A DNA stretch of 64,000 bases from an uncultured Selenomonadales bacterium (GTDB lineage: Bacteria; Bacillota; Negativicutes; Selenomonadales; Selenomonadaceae). The stretch lies in NCBI GenBank assembly GCA_946536925.1, contig CAMNFC010000002.1, forward strand, positions 1 to 64,000. The letters are read 5' to 3'. A program made the translations under genes and the position numbers. This document shows positions 1-10,251 of this stretch, one piece after another (within the stretch, counting starts at the first letter, position 1; each line of letters begins with the position of its first letter). The notes below the pieces were generated by a model, which had not been told where the DNA came from, made no database searches, and worked only from the letters and a program-made list of their open reading frames with translations.

Positions 1-20
1 AAAATTACGGGACCAATCAT
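1..20 (-). CDS. dctM: TRAP transporter large permease (DctM), 5' end only, runs off left edge
   Basis: ATG at 20..18 overlaps the DctQ stop (ATGA); reads MIGPVI..., gene order P-Q-M. Confidence 0.55.
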
Positions 21-493
21 TTTGCGTCGCCCTCCTCGCCTTTAATCGTGTCAATTAACATGAACAGAAATTCAATCGTGATGAAGAACGCGCCGATTGG
101 GACGAACGAGCCGAAAATCCATTCCGGCCACTGCATGCCCGCCGTCACTTGCCCGTGAAAAATTTGGCTCTGCACCATGCTGATTCCGTACCAGAAAAGT
201 GCGGCGGAGAAAAAAGTTGCCAGCGCATAGCTCATCACTTGAATCCCGCGCTTTAAACCTTTGGGCATCAAATCCAAAATCGCGGTGAAACCCAAGTGAG
301 CTTTGCGTCTGGCCGCGGCCGCCGAGCCGATCAAACTAAGCAGAACGAAAAGATAAGTTGTGATCTCTTCCGAAAAAGAGAACGACGCGCTGAAGACGTA
401 ACGGGCGATGACGTTTGCGAAGGTTAAAGCCGTCATGACGATGAGGCAGATCGCGCAGATTATGTCTTCGATTTTTCCCAAAATGTATCGCAT
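17..493 (-). CDS. dctQ: TRAP transporter small permease (DctQ family)
   Basis: 158 aa, four hydrophobic segments, ARRKAHLGF motif; adjacent to DctP. Confidence 0.88.
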   Translation of the reverse strand: MRYILGKIEDIICAICLIVMTALTFANVIARYVFSASFSFSEEITTYLFVLLSLIGSAAAARRKAHLGFTAILDLMPKGLKRGIQVMSYALATFFSAALFWYGISMVQSQIFHGQVTAGMQWPEWIFGSFVPIGAFFITIEFLFMLIDTIKGEEGDAK

Positions 494-506
494 GCCGATT
501 GCCTCC

Positions 507-1541
507 TTACTTCATGCGGAAGGCCTTGCAAGCCTCGTCGCCGTATTTTTCCATGAGCTCCTGGCGCACGCCCTGAACTTTGTCTTGGAAAGGTTTCAAC
601 TGTTCGGGCGTGAGGACGATGACTTCCATGCCGCCCTGCTCGAATTTTTTGCGCAGATTTTCTTCGTCGTTCTCAACCAAGTCGCGCCCCCACTCGCAAG
701 CCTCTTTTGCCTTCGCGCGGATAAGTTCCTGAGTCTTGGGCTCCAGGCTCTCGAAAATCTTTGTGTTGGCGACGAACAGATAATTTTCGTAAGTGTAATT
801 CCAAACGGTCATGTACTGCTGAATCTCGTTGACTTTGGCGGAGTTGGTGACGGAGAAACCGTTTTCCTGTCCGTCGATCGTTCCCTGTTGAATCGCGGTG
901 AAAGCTTCCGACCAGCTCATTGCCACGGGGTCTGCGCCGAACGCCCGCCAAAACTTAAAATAAACCTCGCCGCCGGGCACGCGGATTTTCAGGCCGGCAA
1001 CGTCTTCCGGCTTGAGCACGGGGTGTTTGCCGTTTGTAATTTGTCTGAAACCGTTGTGCGCCGAGGCGAGGAAAGTCATTCCCTGTTGAGCGAGAATTTT
1101 TTTGTAGTATTCGCCGCCCGTCGTGTCGATAATTTCACGAGCCTCTTGATAGTTGTTAAAAGTCCAAGGAATCGTGGCAATCAAAAGATGTTCGTCCATG
1201 ACCGCCATAACGCCCGCCGCATACGCCGCCAAATCAACTGCGCCGTCGGCAATCATTTCGATACCCTTCGAGGCGTTGCCGCCCGCAAGCTGGTCGTTCG
1301 GGAAAACGTCGATTGTGATATTCCCGCCGCTCTCTTTTTCCATAAGCTCGGCAAATTTCATAGCAACTTTCGTATCAGTCGCAATGTTCGTGCCGTTGAC
1401 GCTCATGACGAGTTTGATTTTCTGATATTCGCCTTCTTTGCGTTCGGTTTGGGCTCCTTGTTCGCCGCAACCTGTCACGGCAAGCAAAGCGCAAACGAGC
1501 AACACCGACATCAGAATTTTTTTCCACATCGGCATTTTCAA
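507..1541 (-). CDS. dctP: TRAP transporter substrate-binding lipoprotein (DctP family)
   Basis: Lipobox VTGCG; typical DctP sequence (GLKIRVPGG, W-EAFTAIQQGTIDGQEN). Confidence 0.93.
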   Translation of the reverse strand: MKMPMWKKILMSVLLVCALLAVTGCGEQGAQTERKEGEYQKIKLVMSVNGTNIATDTKVAMKFAELMEKESGGNITIDVFPNDQLAGGNASKGIEMIADGAVDLAAYAAGVMAVMDEHLLIATIPWTFNNYQEAREIIDTTGGEYYKKILAQQGMTFLASAHNGFRQITNGKHPVLKPEDVAGLKIRVPGGEVYFKFWRAFGADPVAMSWSEAFTAIQQGTIDGQENGFSVTNSAKVNEIQQYMTVWNYTYENYLFVANTKIFESLEPKTQELIRAKAKEACEWGRDLVENDEENLRKKFEQGGMEVIVLTPEQLKPFQDKVQGVRQELMEKYGDEACKAFRMK

Positions 1542-1666
1542 ATCAGCTCCCCTCCTCTAAAAAACCCTTTGAACTTCCTAAACCAACATAGGACGTTGAT
1601 TGAGTTGCGCGTATATTATCATTGACGCGGTTAATCTGTCAACTGCCTGCAAAAATTTTTTTGGGC

Positions 1667-1689
1667 AAAAAAAAATCCGCCGAAGCGGA
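1667..1689 (-). terminator. Intrinsic terminator downstream of tolC-like gene
   Basis: TCCGC-TTCG-GCGGA followed by T9 on the minus strand. Confidence 0.8.
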
Positions 1690-1698
1690 AAAAATTTT

Positions 1699-3156
1699 TT
1701 ACTTGTCGAAGGGTTCGGGCGACTCTTTCGGCTCGGCGTAGATGTTTTCGACGGCGGCCGCCTCCAAAGATTTTGGCGAGGATTTTCCGCTCTGTTCGGC
1801 TTCGGCGTAAAGTTTGGCGTCAATCGTCACGGGAACACCCATTGCCTTTTCCAGCTGCGCGCGGCTCGTGTTGAAGTTGTAAATCGCGGCGTAGTAATTG
1901 TTGCGCGTCTCGACGACTTTTTCCTGCGCGTTCATGACGTTCAAGTTTGTGTCGACGCCTTCGACGTAACGGACTTGGGCGATGGCATATTCTTCTTCGG
2001 CTTTGTCCACGGCGGAGGCAGTCACCTCGATATTTTTTTCTGCGGTCTTGAGGGCGATGTACGCGCTGTGAACTTCAAGCTGAATCGTTTCGATCTGTTG
2101 CTTGGCCAGGCTCTCTGCGCGGGCTTGAGCGGCTTTGGCTTGATTGACGTTGGCGGAAGTTATGCCGTTGTCAAAAATATTCCATTGCATTTGCAGGCCG
2201 ACCGACCATTGCTCGGCGTTGTGGTTGGAGCCGAAAACATTTTCGCCGGACATGTTCCCTTGCACCACGGCACTCACTTGCGGGCGATATCCGCTCTTTG
2301 CGGCGTTGGTTTGAGCTTGAGCCTGTTTGAGCGCGTAGACCGCGGCGATTCCGTCGGGGCGATGAGCCAGCGCGTATTCCATGCAAGTTTCCTCGCTGAA
2401 GTTGTAGCGGACGAATTCGGGGTCGTCGCCGGTTGCAATCTCCGTGTTGACCGGCAAGCCCAAAATGTTGTTGAGTTGCGCCACGGCCGTTTGATAATTT
2501 CCTTGCGCGGTGTTCAAACTTTGGCGGCTGTTTGCAAGCTGAACGTTGGTGGCCAGCACGTCGGATTTTGCCACGGTTCCGACCTCATATTGAATCGTGA
2601 CGGTGTCCAAATGCTCCTGCAAAAGTCGAACGGCTTCTTCCTGAACGTTGACCAAAGACGCCTGCTGAAGAACTTGATAGTAAGCTTGCGCCGCCCGAAA
2701 CTTCACCGTCTGCCGAGAATTTTCCAAACTCAAGTCCGCCGAATTCAGAGCATAACGCGCCGCTTCCCGCTGATTTTCAAGCCGCCCGCCCGTATACAAC
2801 GGAAAGGACAAACTCGCGCTGTTGTAGTTTTCAAATTCGTAGGAAGGAAACAAATCTTGCCACGGCGAGCCTTTGTATTGGTCGTGCTGATCGCGTCGGC
2901 CGCTCCTGCGATAATATCTGCCGCCGATTCGATTTAGATTCGTCGACCAGCTGAATTGCAGACCCGACTGCCTGCGCACCGACGACAAATTCCAACGCGC
3001 GGACTCTCTCTCTTGTGTCGACTGTTCGATCAATCGATTGTTTTTCAACGCAAGGGCGATCGCCTCATCGCGCGTCAACGTCAAGCCTTCGGCGGCAAAA
3101 GTCGAGGAGGGGAGAAAGACACTCGCCGCCGCCAATGCCGCAAAAAATTTTTTCAT
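1699..3156 (-). CDS. TolC family outer membrane efflux protein
   Basis: Signal peptide and repeated coiled-coil TolC architecture (TRDEAIALALKNN..., AQAYYQVLQQ...). Confidence 0.92.
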   Translation of the reverse strand: MKKFFAALAAASVFLPSSTFAAEGLTLTRDEAIALALKNNRLIEQSTQERESARWNLSSVRRQSGLQFSWSTNLNRIGGRYYRRSGRRDQHDQYKGSPWQDLFPSYEFENYNSASLSFPLYTGGRLENQREAARYALNSADLSLENSRQTVKFRAAQAYYQVLQQASLVNVQEEAVRLLQEHLDTVTIQYEVGTVAKSDVLATNVQLANSRQSLNTAQGNYQTAVAQLNNILGLPVNTEIATGDDPEFVRYNFSEETCMEYALAHRPDGIAAVYALKQAQAQTNAAKSGYRPQVSAVVQGNMSGENVFGSNHNAEQWSVGLQMQWNIFDNGITSANVNQAKAAQARAESLAKQQIETIQLEVHSAYIALKTAEKNIEVTASAVDKAEEEYAIAQVRYVEGVDTNLNVMNAQEKVVETRNNYYAAIYNFNTSRAQLEKAMGVPVTIDAKLYAEAEQSGKSSPKSLEAAAVENIYAEPKESPEPFDK

Positions 3157-3168
3157 AAGTAATTCTCC

Positions 3169-5883
3169 TCAAGCAGTTTGTCTTTTGACCAAGTTTGCAA
3201 AAATTCCGCCGCGAGTAACCAGCTCGTCAAAGCCGCCGCTCTCGACGATTCGCCCCGCGTCCATGACCAAAATTCTGTCGCAATTTCGAATTGTGGAAAG
3301 TCTGTGCGCCACGATGATTCTCGTCGCGTTGAGGTTGTCCAAACTTTTCGTGACGATTGATTGCGTGCGATTGTCCAGGGCGGAGGTTGCCTCGTCGAAA
3401 ATCAAAATCGCGGGCTTGGTGACGAGTGCGCGGGCGATCAAAATTCTTTGTCGTTGTCCGCCGGAAATATTCGTTGAGCCTTCGCTGATAACGGTTTGCA
3501 TGCCCATTGGCATCATTGCGATATCGTCGGCAATTCCCGCGGCGGCTGCGGCTTCCCAGGCGTCTTCTTGAGTTAAAGGATTTGTGCCAATGATGTTTGT
3601 GAAGATGTCGCCCTGCATGAGCTGGCCGTTTTGGAGGACGACGCCCATTTGAGTTCTCACGGACGGCAAATTCAATTCGGCCAAGTCTTGTCCGTCGAAA
3701 TAAATTGAACCTTTGCGGGGGGTCTCGAAGCCCAAAAGAAGTCTGACGAGCGTGGACTTGCCGCAACCCGAACGCCCGACGATTGCCACGTTCTCACCGG
3801 CAGAAATTTTAAAGCTCACGTCGTGCAAAACGTCTCGACCTTCCGCGTAGCCGAACGTCACGTTGCTGACTTCAATCGCGCCGCTCAAAATTCCGGAGTC
3901 TGCTTTGTCGCCGACGCTTTCGGGAATTTCTTTGAGGATCGGGCGCAAATTTTCGATGTGCGGCTGAATCGCGAAGTATTGGCCGACGAGAGGAATGATT
4001 CCGTTGATCGTGGCGTTGAAAGATGAAAAGGCACCTTGGAAGGCGATGAACTGCGCGTAGGTTATGCCCTGAATCTGTTGGCCGTTGGGACCGACCTCGT
4101 TCATGCCGTAGACCGCGATGTAATAAAGGCACATGGTCAAGATAAACGGTTGGACGGAGCCGATGATCGAGTTGTAGTTTCCTTGCCAGCGCAATTTTAA
4201 ATTCCACTTCCACGTTTCGCCGAAAACTTCGCTCCACAACCAGAACGCTTGATTTTCCGCGCCGTGCTCACGGAACTTTGCGAGGCCTTTAAAAATTTGT
4301 TGGACGAGGCCGGCCTCTCGGTTGTTCGCGTCGATTAATTTTCTTTGGAAGCCGATGACGCGCCGATAAATAAAAGCGGTGATGATTGCATAGATAAACC
4401 AGACGACGACGGCCGCGGCCGTGAGCTTGAGGCTGTAGTAGCACATCAAAAAAATGCTCCAGAAGCTGAAGACGAAACCGAACAGCCCGCCGATAAAATC
4501 CGCGCTGACCAAACCTTTGATGACGTTGATGCCGCCCATGCGCGAGGCCAGTTCGCCGGAAGTAAATCGTCGGAAAAAACCCGTCGGCAAAGTGAGCAGT
4601 CGTCCCCAAAGCGCGGCCTCGGTCGCCATGTTCATTCGCGTGGTGATTCTCATCACGGCGATTGTTCGGACGATACCCAAGCTTGCCGTCGTGAAAGATG
4701 TGACCATGATGACTTGCGTGACGGTCGCCAAACCTTGTCGGTCGAGAATGGGGATGATGTCCGCGAAAATTGTTTCCGTAACCAGCGGCATTGCCAACGG
4801 AATAATTCCCGAAATTAAACTGATGACGATGACCGTGCGATAATCGGCGAACCAACACTGCTTGAAGATAAATTTCATCAGGTCGAGAATTTTTAACTCT
4901 TTGGCGGGGAAGCCCGCATAACATTCAAACGCGCTCTTGTCGATTTTTTTTGCGAGGTCGTCGGTGAGGGCGATACCTTCGGGGTGTTGGAGGTTGACGA
5001 GTTTATATTTGCCGGCGGCCAGAGGAATGAACGCCGACAAAATTTTTTCTTCGCCGAAGTAGCCGATGATGACGCCGCTGTCGTTTTTGTGCCAGTCCTC
5101 GACGAGTTCAATCAAGCGCATCTGCATGTTGCCCTTTTGAATCAAGCGACGAATCAAACGGATTTGGTCAAGCTTGCGCACGAGTTCCGCTTCGAGTTTG
5201 ATGTTGTCGGTCGGCATGTTCAACGCGACGGCCGCCCGCCGCACGATGAAGGTTGCCTCTTCCAAACGCACGGCGCGTTCGGTCGTCTCAGAATAAGTCG
5301 TGGTCTCTTCGCCGAGCAAATTTGAAATGGAGCTGTCCAAAAGTCTGCGTTGGTTGCGGGCGCGAACTTCGACGCGATTTGAAAATCTTTTGTCTTCGGC
5401 CGCGAACCGAACGCCCAGGAGCATTGAAAAAATTTCTTCGTTTTGACGGAAAGCCGCGGTCAAATCGATTGCGTCCTCCAAAACGGTGCCTTCCAGCCAC
5501 GTGATTAAAATATCGTCGCCCTTGTCCGCCAAAAGTCTGAGCCAGGGCAACTTTATCAGCTCGAAGAACCAGCGGCGCATGAAATTTTTTAATTCGTCGG
5601 GAGAAACTTCATCGAACGCAAAAAATTTTATCTGCGTGTCTTCGGCGGCATAGATTAGCGTTTCGGTCTCCTCGAATTCGTCAAGCAGAGGGAAGGCCGC
5701 TTCGCCCGCCGTCAGCTCAACCAAAAATTGTTGGCGGAAGGAACCCGCGGCTCTCGTCACGGCGTAAACTTCGACTTTGCCCGAATCAATCAGCGCGAGG
5801 CGTTCCACGTCCTGCAGCCGAAGTCGTTCGCCCGCCGTCAAAAATTTTTCAAAGCGGCTCAACTTCTCGGCTCCTTTCTTCAA
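3169..5883 (-). CDS. NHLM/NHLP-type peptide export ABC transporter, permease/ATPase subunit without peptidase domain
   Basis: 904 aa; long N-terminal regulatory-like region, TM region, ATPase with Walker A GRSGCGKST and ISGGQRQR signature; overlaps the C39 transporter gene. Confidence 0.87.
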   Translation of the reverse strand: MKKGAEKLSRFEKFLTAGERLRLQDVERLALIDSGKVEVYAVTRAAGSFRQQFLVELTAGEAAFPLLDEFEETETLIYAAEDTQIKFFAFDEVSPDELKNFMRRWFFELIKLPWLRLLADKGDDILITWLEGTVLEDAIDLTAAFRQNEEIFSMLLGVRFAAEDKRFSNRVEVRARNQRRLLDSSISNLLGEETTTYSETTERAVRLEEATFIVRRAAVALNMPTDNIKLEAELVRKLDQIRLIRRLIQKGNMQMRLIELVEDWHKNDSGVIIGYFGEEKILSAFIPLAAGKYKLVNLQHPEGIALTDDLAKKIDKSAFECYAGFPAKELKILDLMKFIFKQCWFADYRTVIVISLISGIIPLAMPLVTETIFADIIPILDRQGLATVTQVIMVTSFTTASLGIVRTIAVMRITTRMNMATEAALWGRLLTLPTGFFRRFTSGELASRMGGINVIKGLVSADFIGGLFGFVFSFWSIFLMCYYSLKLTAAAVVVWFIYAIITAFIYRRVIGFQRKLIDANNREAGLVQQIFKGLAKFREHGAENQAFWLWSEVFGETWKWNLKLRWQGNYNSIIGSVQPFILTMCLYYIAVYGMNEVGPNGQQIQGITYAQFIAFQGAFSSFNATINGIIPLVGQYFAIQPHIENLRPILKEIPESVGDKADSGILSGAIEVSNVTFGYAEGRDVLHDVSFKISAGENVAIVGRSGCGKSTLVRLLLGFETPRKGSIYFDGQDLAELNLPSVRTQMGVVLQNGQLMQGDIFTNIIGTNPLTQEDAWEAAAAAGIADDIAMMPMGMQTVISEGSTNISGGQRQRILIARALVTKPAILIFDEATSALDNRTQSIVTKSLDNLNATRIIVAHRLSTIRNCDRILVMDAGRIVESGGFDELVTRGGIFANLVKRQTA

Positions 5884-8062
5884 TCAATCTGCGATACGCT
5901 CCGTCGTGTTGAATCATTTCTTTGTGGGTGCCGCGCTCGACGACGACGCCTTTTTCCAAAACGATGATCTCGTCGCAATCGCGAATGGTGGAAAGTCTGT
6001 GAGCAACGATCAAGCACGAACAGCCGCGCCGACGAATATTTTCCAAGACGGTTTGCTCGGTCATCGGGTCGAGGGCTGAAGTTGCCTCGTCCAAAACCAA
6101 CAGCGACGGATTGTTGGCCAAAGCCCGCGCGATTTCCAAACGTTGACGCTGGCCGCCCGAAAAGTTCAAGCCGCCCTCCGAAACTTCAGAATCGTAGCCT
6201 TTGTCGAGCTGCAAAATGTCTTCGTGGATGCAAGCGTCTTTGGCGGCCTGAATGATATCGCTGCGGCGGACGGAATCGTCGAAGAGCGAAAGATTTTGCG
6301 CAATCGTCCCGGTGATTTGGAAAACGTCCTGGTCGACGGCGGAAATTGAATTGACGATGACGGCGCGGGAAAGCTCGCGACGTTTGATACCGTCGAAACG
6401 AACTTCACCGCTCCATTCCTCGTAAATGCCCGTGACGATTTTTGAAACGGTGGACTTGCCCGAACCGCTCGCACCGACGACAGCCACCCAATGCCCCGGC
6501 TCGATGTGCAGAGAAAATTTATTTATCAGCGGCTTTTCCAGCGGGCTGTAGCCGAAATCGATATCTTTGAGTTCAAGTTCGCCGTTCAAGCGGGCGACAG
6601 GCTCGTCGGAAATTTTTTCTTCGCGGCAATTCAAATCGTCAATCTCATATTTGCGCACGTCGTTCAATCTTTGCATTTGCATTTCGGTTGATTGAAGAGT
6701 TGAGCCCAAACCGAGCAGCGCGTTGACGGGAGCCTGGAAACTTCCCATTAAAGATTGGAACGCGGTGAACATGCCGGCCGTCAGCGCACCTTCCATTATC
6801 GAGAAGCCGCCCAGCGTCATAATCAGCGCGCCGTTGATTCCTCCCAAAAGTGTGGGGATAATCGTTGCGGTCATCTGCCAGAGCGCGACGTCTTGGCCGG
6901 CCTTCAAAACTTTTGCACGATAGCCCGCCCACTTCGCGAAAAAATCTGCCTCGTTGCCGTTAGCTTTAATCGTCTCAATCATCATCAAGCCGTTCATCGC
7001 CGTGCCGTATTCTTTGCCCGCGTCCTGCTGAATCTTCATGTTCATATCGGTCAAATGTCGGCGGAGCGCGAAGAACATGACGATATTGATGCTCGAAAAA
7101 AATACGCCAATCAAAGTCAGCGTCACGTCATATTGGAGAAGCAAGAGCAAATAAAAAATCGCGACGAGGAAATTTAAAATTGCCAAGGCCGCCGGCCCGG
7201 ACAAAACGCCCGCGATCGATTCGTTGTAGTTGACGCGAGAGGCAACCTCGCCCGCGAAACGCTGATTAAAAAATTGCATGGGCAGACGGAGCAAATGCCA
7301 GAAGAAACTCGACGAATCGGCCAGCGTCAATTTTTGTTGCCAGCGCGTCAAGATAACGGCCTGCAACCATGTCATCACGCCGCAAACGACCCAAGAGACC
7401 GTCATGGCCAAGCAGAAGTTGAACATCCAGTCCGTGTGCTTTTTGGCGAGAATGTCGTCCAAAAAAATTTGACTGAAGACGGGCGACGCCAGCCCCGGAA
7501 TTATCATGCCGAAGTTGAGGAGCAAAATAAAAAACACCGCCCATTTGTCGCGGGAAAGTTTTATGGCAACGTCTTTAAAAATGTTGTAGCGTTCGCCTTC
7601 GGGTTTAAAATTTTCGTTCGGGACGACGCGCAGAGCCACGCCCGTGTACGACGTGCGGAACTCGTCCCATTTGACGGTGCGCCTGCCCATGGCCGGGTCG
7701 TTTAGATAAACCGTGTCGCCTTTGATGCCTTCGAGCACGACGAAGTGATTAAATTCCCAGTGAATGATCAGCGGGAAAACCATCAGCTCTTTTAATCTGT
7801 CGGCCGTCCAACGATAGCCGTTTGCGTCGCAGCCGCGGTTCCTGGCCGCACGAATGACGCAACTGGCTTTGGAGCCGTCGCGATTGACGCCGCACTCTTG
7901 ACGGAGTTTTTCCAGCGGCAACCAAAGATTGTAATGCGAAAAAATCATCGACAGGGAGGCCGCGCCGCATTCGGTCGCTTCCATCTGCAAAATCGTCGGG
8001 ACTTTGACGCGCGTGGTCGTCAGCCCGAAAAAATTTTTTATCTTATCAATGAAACTCATCAT
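5849..8062 (-). CDS. NHLM/NHLP-type peptide export ABC transporter with N-terminal C39 peptidase
   Basis: C39 domain with Cys (QMEATECGAAS), His (HFVVLEG) and Asp (NDPAMG) residues; Walker A GASGSGKST; FSGGQRQR. ATG at 8062 or 8059 overlaps the preceding stop. Confidence 0.92.
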   Translation of the reverse strand: MMSFIDKIKNFFGLTTTRVKVPTILQMEATECGAASLSMIFSHYNLWLPLEKLRQECGVNRDGSKASCVIRAARNRGCDANGYRWTADRLKELMVFPLIIHWEFNHFVVLEGIKGDTVYLNDPAMGRRTVKWDEFRTSYTGVALRVVPNENFKPEGERYNIFKDVAIKLSRDKWAVFFILLLNFGMIIPGLASPVFSQIFLDDILAKKHTDWMFNFCLAMTVSWVVCGVMTWLQAVILTRWQQKLTLADSSSFFWHLLRLPMQFFNQRFAGEVASRVNYNESIAGVLSGPAALAILNFLVAIFYLLLLLQYDVTLTLIGVFFSSINIVMFFALRRHLTDMNMKIQQDAGKEYGTAMNGLMMIETIKANGNEADFFAKWAGYRAKVLKAGQDVALWQMTATIIPTLLGGINGALIMTLGGFSIMEGALTAGMFTAFQSLMGSFQAPVNALLGLGSTLQSTEMQMQRLNDVRKYEIDDLNCREEKISDEPVARLNGELELKDIDFGYSPLEKPLINKFSLHIEPGHWVAVVGASGSGKSTVSKIVTGIYEEWSGEVRFDGIKRRELSRAVIVNSISAVDQDVFQITGTIAQNLSLFDDSVRRSDIIQAAKDACIHEDILQLDKGYDSEVSEGGLNFSGGQRQRLEIARALANNPSLLVLDEATSALDPMTEQTVLENIRRRGCSCLIVAHRLSTIRDCDEIIVLEKGVVVERGTHKEMIQHDGAYRRLIEERSREVEPL

Positions 8063-9021
8063 CTGCTCCGTAGCCACTGGCTCAGCTTGTAGAAAACTTT
8101 TTCAATCGGCGGTTTGCGTTCGATGATGATTGAGCCCGTGCAAAAGGAGCCGGCCGTCACGGGTTTGTGTTCGCCGACTTTGGAAGTCCAAAGGTAGCCG
8201 CTCTTGTCCGCGGGATCTTTGACGAGATCGAAGACGACTTCCATCACCGAAGAGTTTTGAGCCTGAATAATCCATTGAGCAAGTTGCGCGTTGCCCAGGT
8301 GCTGTTGGATTCCGTTGATCGTTATGGGATATTGAGAGACGGAACGCACGACGCCGATCAAAGAGCCCGTTTGCGAAATGTCCGCGCCGTTGGGGGCAAG
8401 TTGAATCGACATGCCGCTTTGAACGCGTTTGCCTTTGTCGAGGGGAATGTACAAAAGCCCCGTCAAGTCCCCGCGATTTTGAGTGATGCGCACGGAACAA
8501 ATCGGCGAGCCGGGAGAAAGCATCGTGCCCACGTCGACCATAACCTCGTCGACAATTCCGTCGTAATCGCTGTAGACATCTTCGGCCACGTCCTGCTGAT
8601 ATCTTTTGGCGTCGTATTGATAGGCGCGACCCATTGCGTCTTTGTCGCCGGAAGCCAGACCCATTCCGTATTGAGCCATGCGAGTATCTGCGGCTTGAGC
8701 GGCCTGTTCCATGTGCGCTATCAAGTCACCTTTTTTAATCATCATGCCGGGGCGAACGTAAAGCCTGCCGATTTTTCCGCCGGCCGTGTGCGTCACGTTC
8801 ATAACGCCCGCCGAATCCATGATTAAACCCATGCCGTCCGCTTTGACGGTGAACGCGCCGTAAATCGACCAGAGGACAACCGCGAACAAAAGCACGAGCA
8901 CCGCAATCAACGCAATCCAGCTGACGGGCGTCGTTATTGGCAACATCGTATCGAGCTTTTCGGGCGAGCGAAGTTTATCGAGAGCTTCTTGGCTGAAAAT
9001 TTGACTGTTCTGCTGTCTCAT
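8059..9021 (-). CDS. HlyD-like secretion adaptor of NHLM-type exporter
   Basis: Single N-terminal TM, biotinyl-lipoyl-like segments (GGKIGRLYVRPGMMIKKGDLIAHMEQ); operon position. Confidence 0.85.
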   Translation of the reverse strand: MRQQNSQIFSQEALDKLRSPEKLDTMLPITTPVSWIALIAVLVLLFAVVLWSIYGAFTVKADGMGLIMDSAGVMNVTHTAGGKIGRLYVRPGMMIKKGDLIAHMEQAAQAADTRMAQYGMGLASGDKDAMGRAYQYDAKRYQQDVAEDVYSDYDGIVDEVMVDVGTMLSPGSPICSVRITQNRGDLTGLLYIPLDKGKRVQSGMSIQLAPNGADISQTGSLIGVVRSVSQYPITINGIQQHLGNAQLAQWIIQAQNSSVMEVVFDLVKDPADKSGYLWTSKVGEHKPVTAGSFCTGSIIIERKPPIEKVFYKLSQWLRSR

Positions 9022-10190
9022 TTGCCGTCGCCTCCCGCAAAGGTCACTTCAACTTTTGTTCCGACTTCCAGGCCTTCTGCGTCCGAGGTAACGACAGTTT
9101 CGCCTTCGCGCAAGCCGGAAATAATTTCAACGTAGCGACCGTCATCCGCGCCCGTTCTGACCTGTCGACGTTCCAAAGTGTTTTCCGCCGTCACGACGAA
9201 GACTTCCGTCCGTTTTGTATCGATCATCGCGGAAAGAGGTGCCGTCAAAAATTTTCGCGTCTTGGAGGAAGTCAGAACCGCGCCGTTGTATGTTTGCTGC
9301 TCCAAAAGTCCGACGCGATTGTCAATTTCCAAAACGACTTTGCGCAAGCTCGCGGGCTCGTCCAAGGACGGCATGATTTCCTTGACAGTCACGTCAAAAA
9401 TTTGAGCGTCGCCGCGGTTGCCGGCCGCGTATTCCGTGTCGTAAGCTTTGCGCAAAATTTGGTTGTTCGTGAAGGTGAGCTGAGCCGTGTCGCCGACGGA
9501 AAATCTTTGCGCGTTTTTGTCGTCAACGGGCATGGAGAAAAGTAATCTGGAAAAATTTCCGACGAGAGCAAGCGGCGTGCCGGCCTGAACGTACGCGCCC
9601 TGCTGACGATAGACGATTAAAATTTCGCCGTCGATTGGAGCCAAAACTTCTTGCCGCGCGGACTGAACCAATAATTGCTCCTTAATCGTTTTCGCTTCTT
9701 TGAGAGCCGCTTCGGAGGCAAAATACGCAGCCTCGGCCTCGTCGAATTTTTCAATGGAAGTTGCGTCGCGTTCGCGCAGCCGGGTGTAACGTTTGTAATT
9801 ATTTTTTGCGTTGGCCAGTTGCGCTTCGGCCTTGGCGATGGAGCTGTCCGCCTGCTGAATTTTTAAAGGGATATCGTCGTTGACGAGCGTGAAGATGACT
9901 TCGCCGCTCTCGACGTGGGAATTTTTTGAGACGGAAACTTTTTCGATTCGCCCGTCGATGAGCGCGATTGCGTCGGCCATATCTTCCGAATAAAGATTGA
10001 TCGCGTCCAAAAATAATTTCGGGTGCATGTCGCGCATTTGAACTTTGTCGCCCTGCAGAGGGATTGTCCGTTGCTCCATGCGCTCGGTGATTTGATTTTC
10101 GCCGGTTTTGTTGAGCCACGCGCCGTAACCAATCATCGCAATAGCAAAAAGCAAAATCAGCACGAGCCCGACGATGTAAAGTCTTTTCAT
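9018..10190 (-). CDS. HlyD/RND-type periplasmic adaptor
   Basis: Adaptor architecture (IEKVSVSKNSHVESGEVIFTLVNDD ... APIDGEILIVYRQQGAYVQAGTPLALVG); ATG at 10190 preceded by GGGAGG. Confidence 0.87.
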   Translation of the reverse strand: MKRLYIVGLVLILLFAIAMIGYGAWLNKTGENQITERMEQRTIPLQGDKVQMRDMHPKLFLDAINLYSEDMADAIALIDGRIEKVSVSKNSHVESGEVIFTLVNDDIPLKIQQADSSIAKAEAQLANAKNNYKRYTRLRERDATSIEKFDEAEAAYFASEAALKEAKTIKEQLLVQSARQEVLAPIDGEILIVYRQQGAYVQAGTPLALVGNFSRLLFSMPVDDKNAQRFSVGDTAQLTFTNNQILRKAYDTEYAAGNRGDAQIFDVTVKEIMPSLDEPASLRKVVLEIDNRVGLLEQQTYNGAVLTSSKTRKFLTAPLSAMIDTKRTEVFVVTAENTLERRQVRTGADDGRYVEIISGLREGETVVTSDAEGLEVGTKVEVTFAGGDGK

Positions 10191-10222
10191 CCGCGCGCCT
10201 CCCTTCAAGAAATTTTCAGTTT

Positions 10223-10251
10223 AGTATAAATCATCGCCAAAACTTTTTCAA
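10223..10251 (-). promoter_or_regulatory. Candidate sigma-A promoter for the exporter operon
   Basis: Minus strand TTGAAA - 17 bp - TATACT; -35 overlaps the stop codon of the upstream radical SAM gene. Confidence 0.55.

Noticed and set aside
408-1625. 405-aa plus-strand ORF
   Set aside because: Antisense shadow of dctP; low-complexity translation with no recognisable domain.
1600-2937. 445-aa plus-strand ORF
   Set aside because: Antisense to the tolC-like gene; explained by codon bias.
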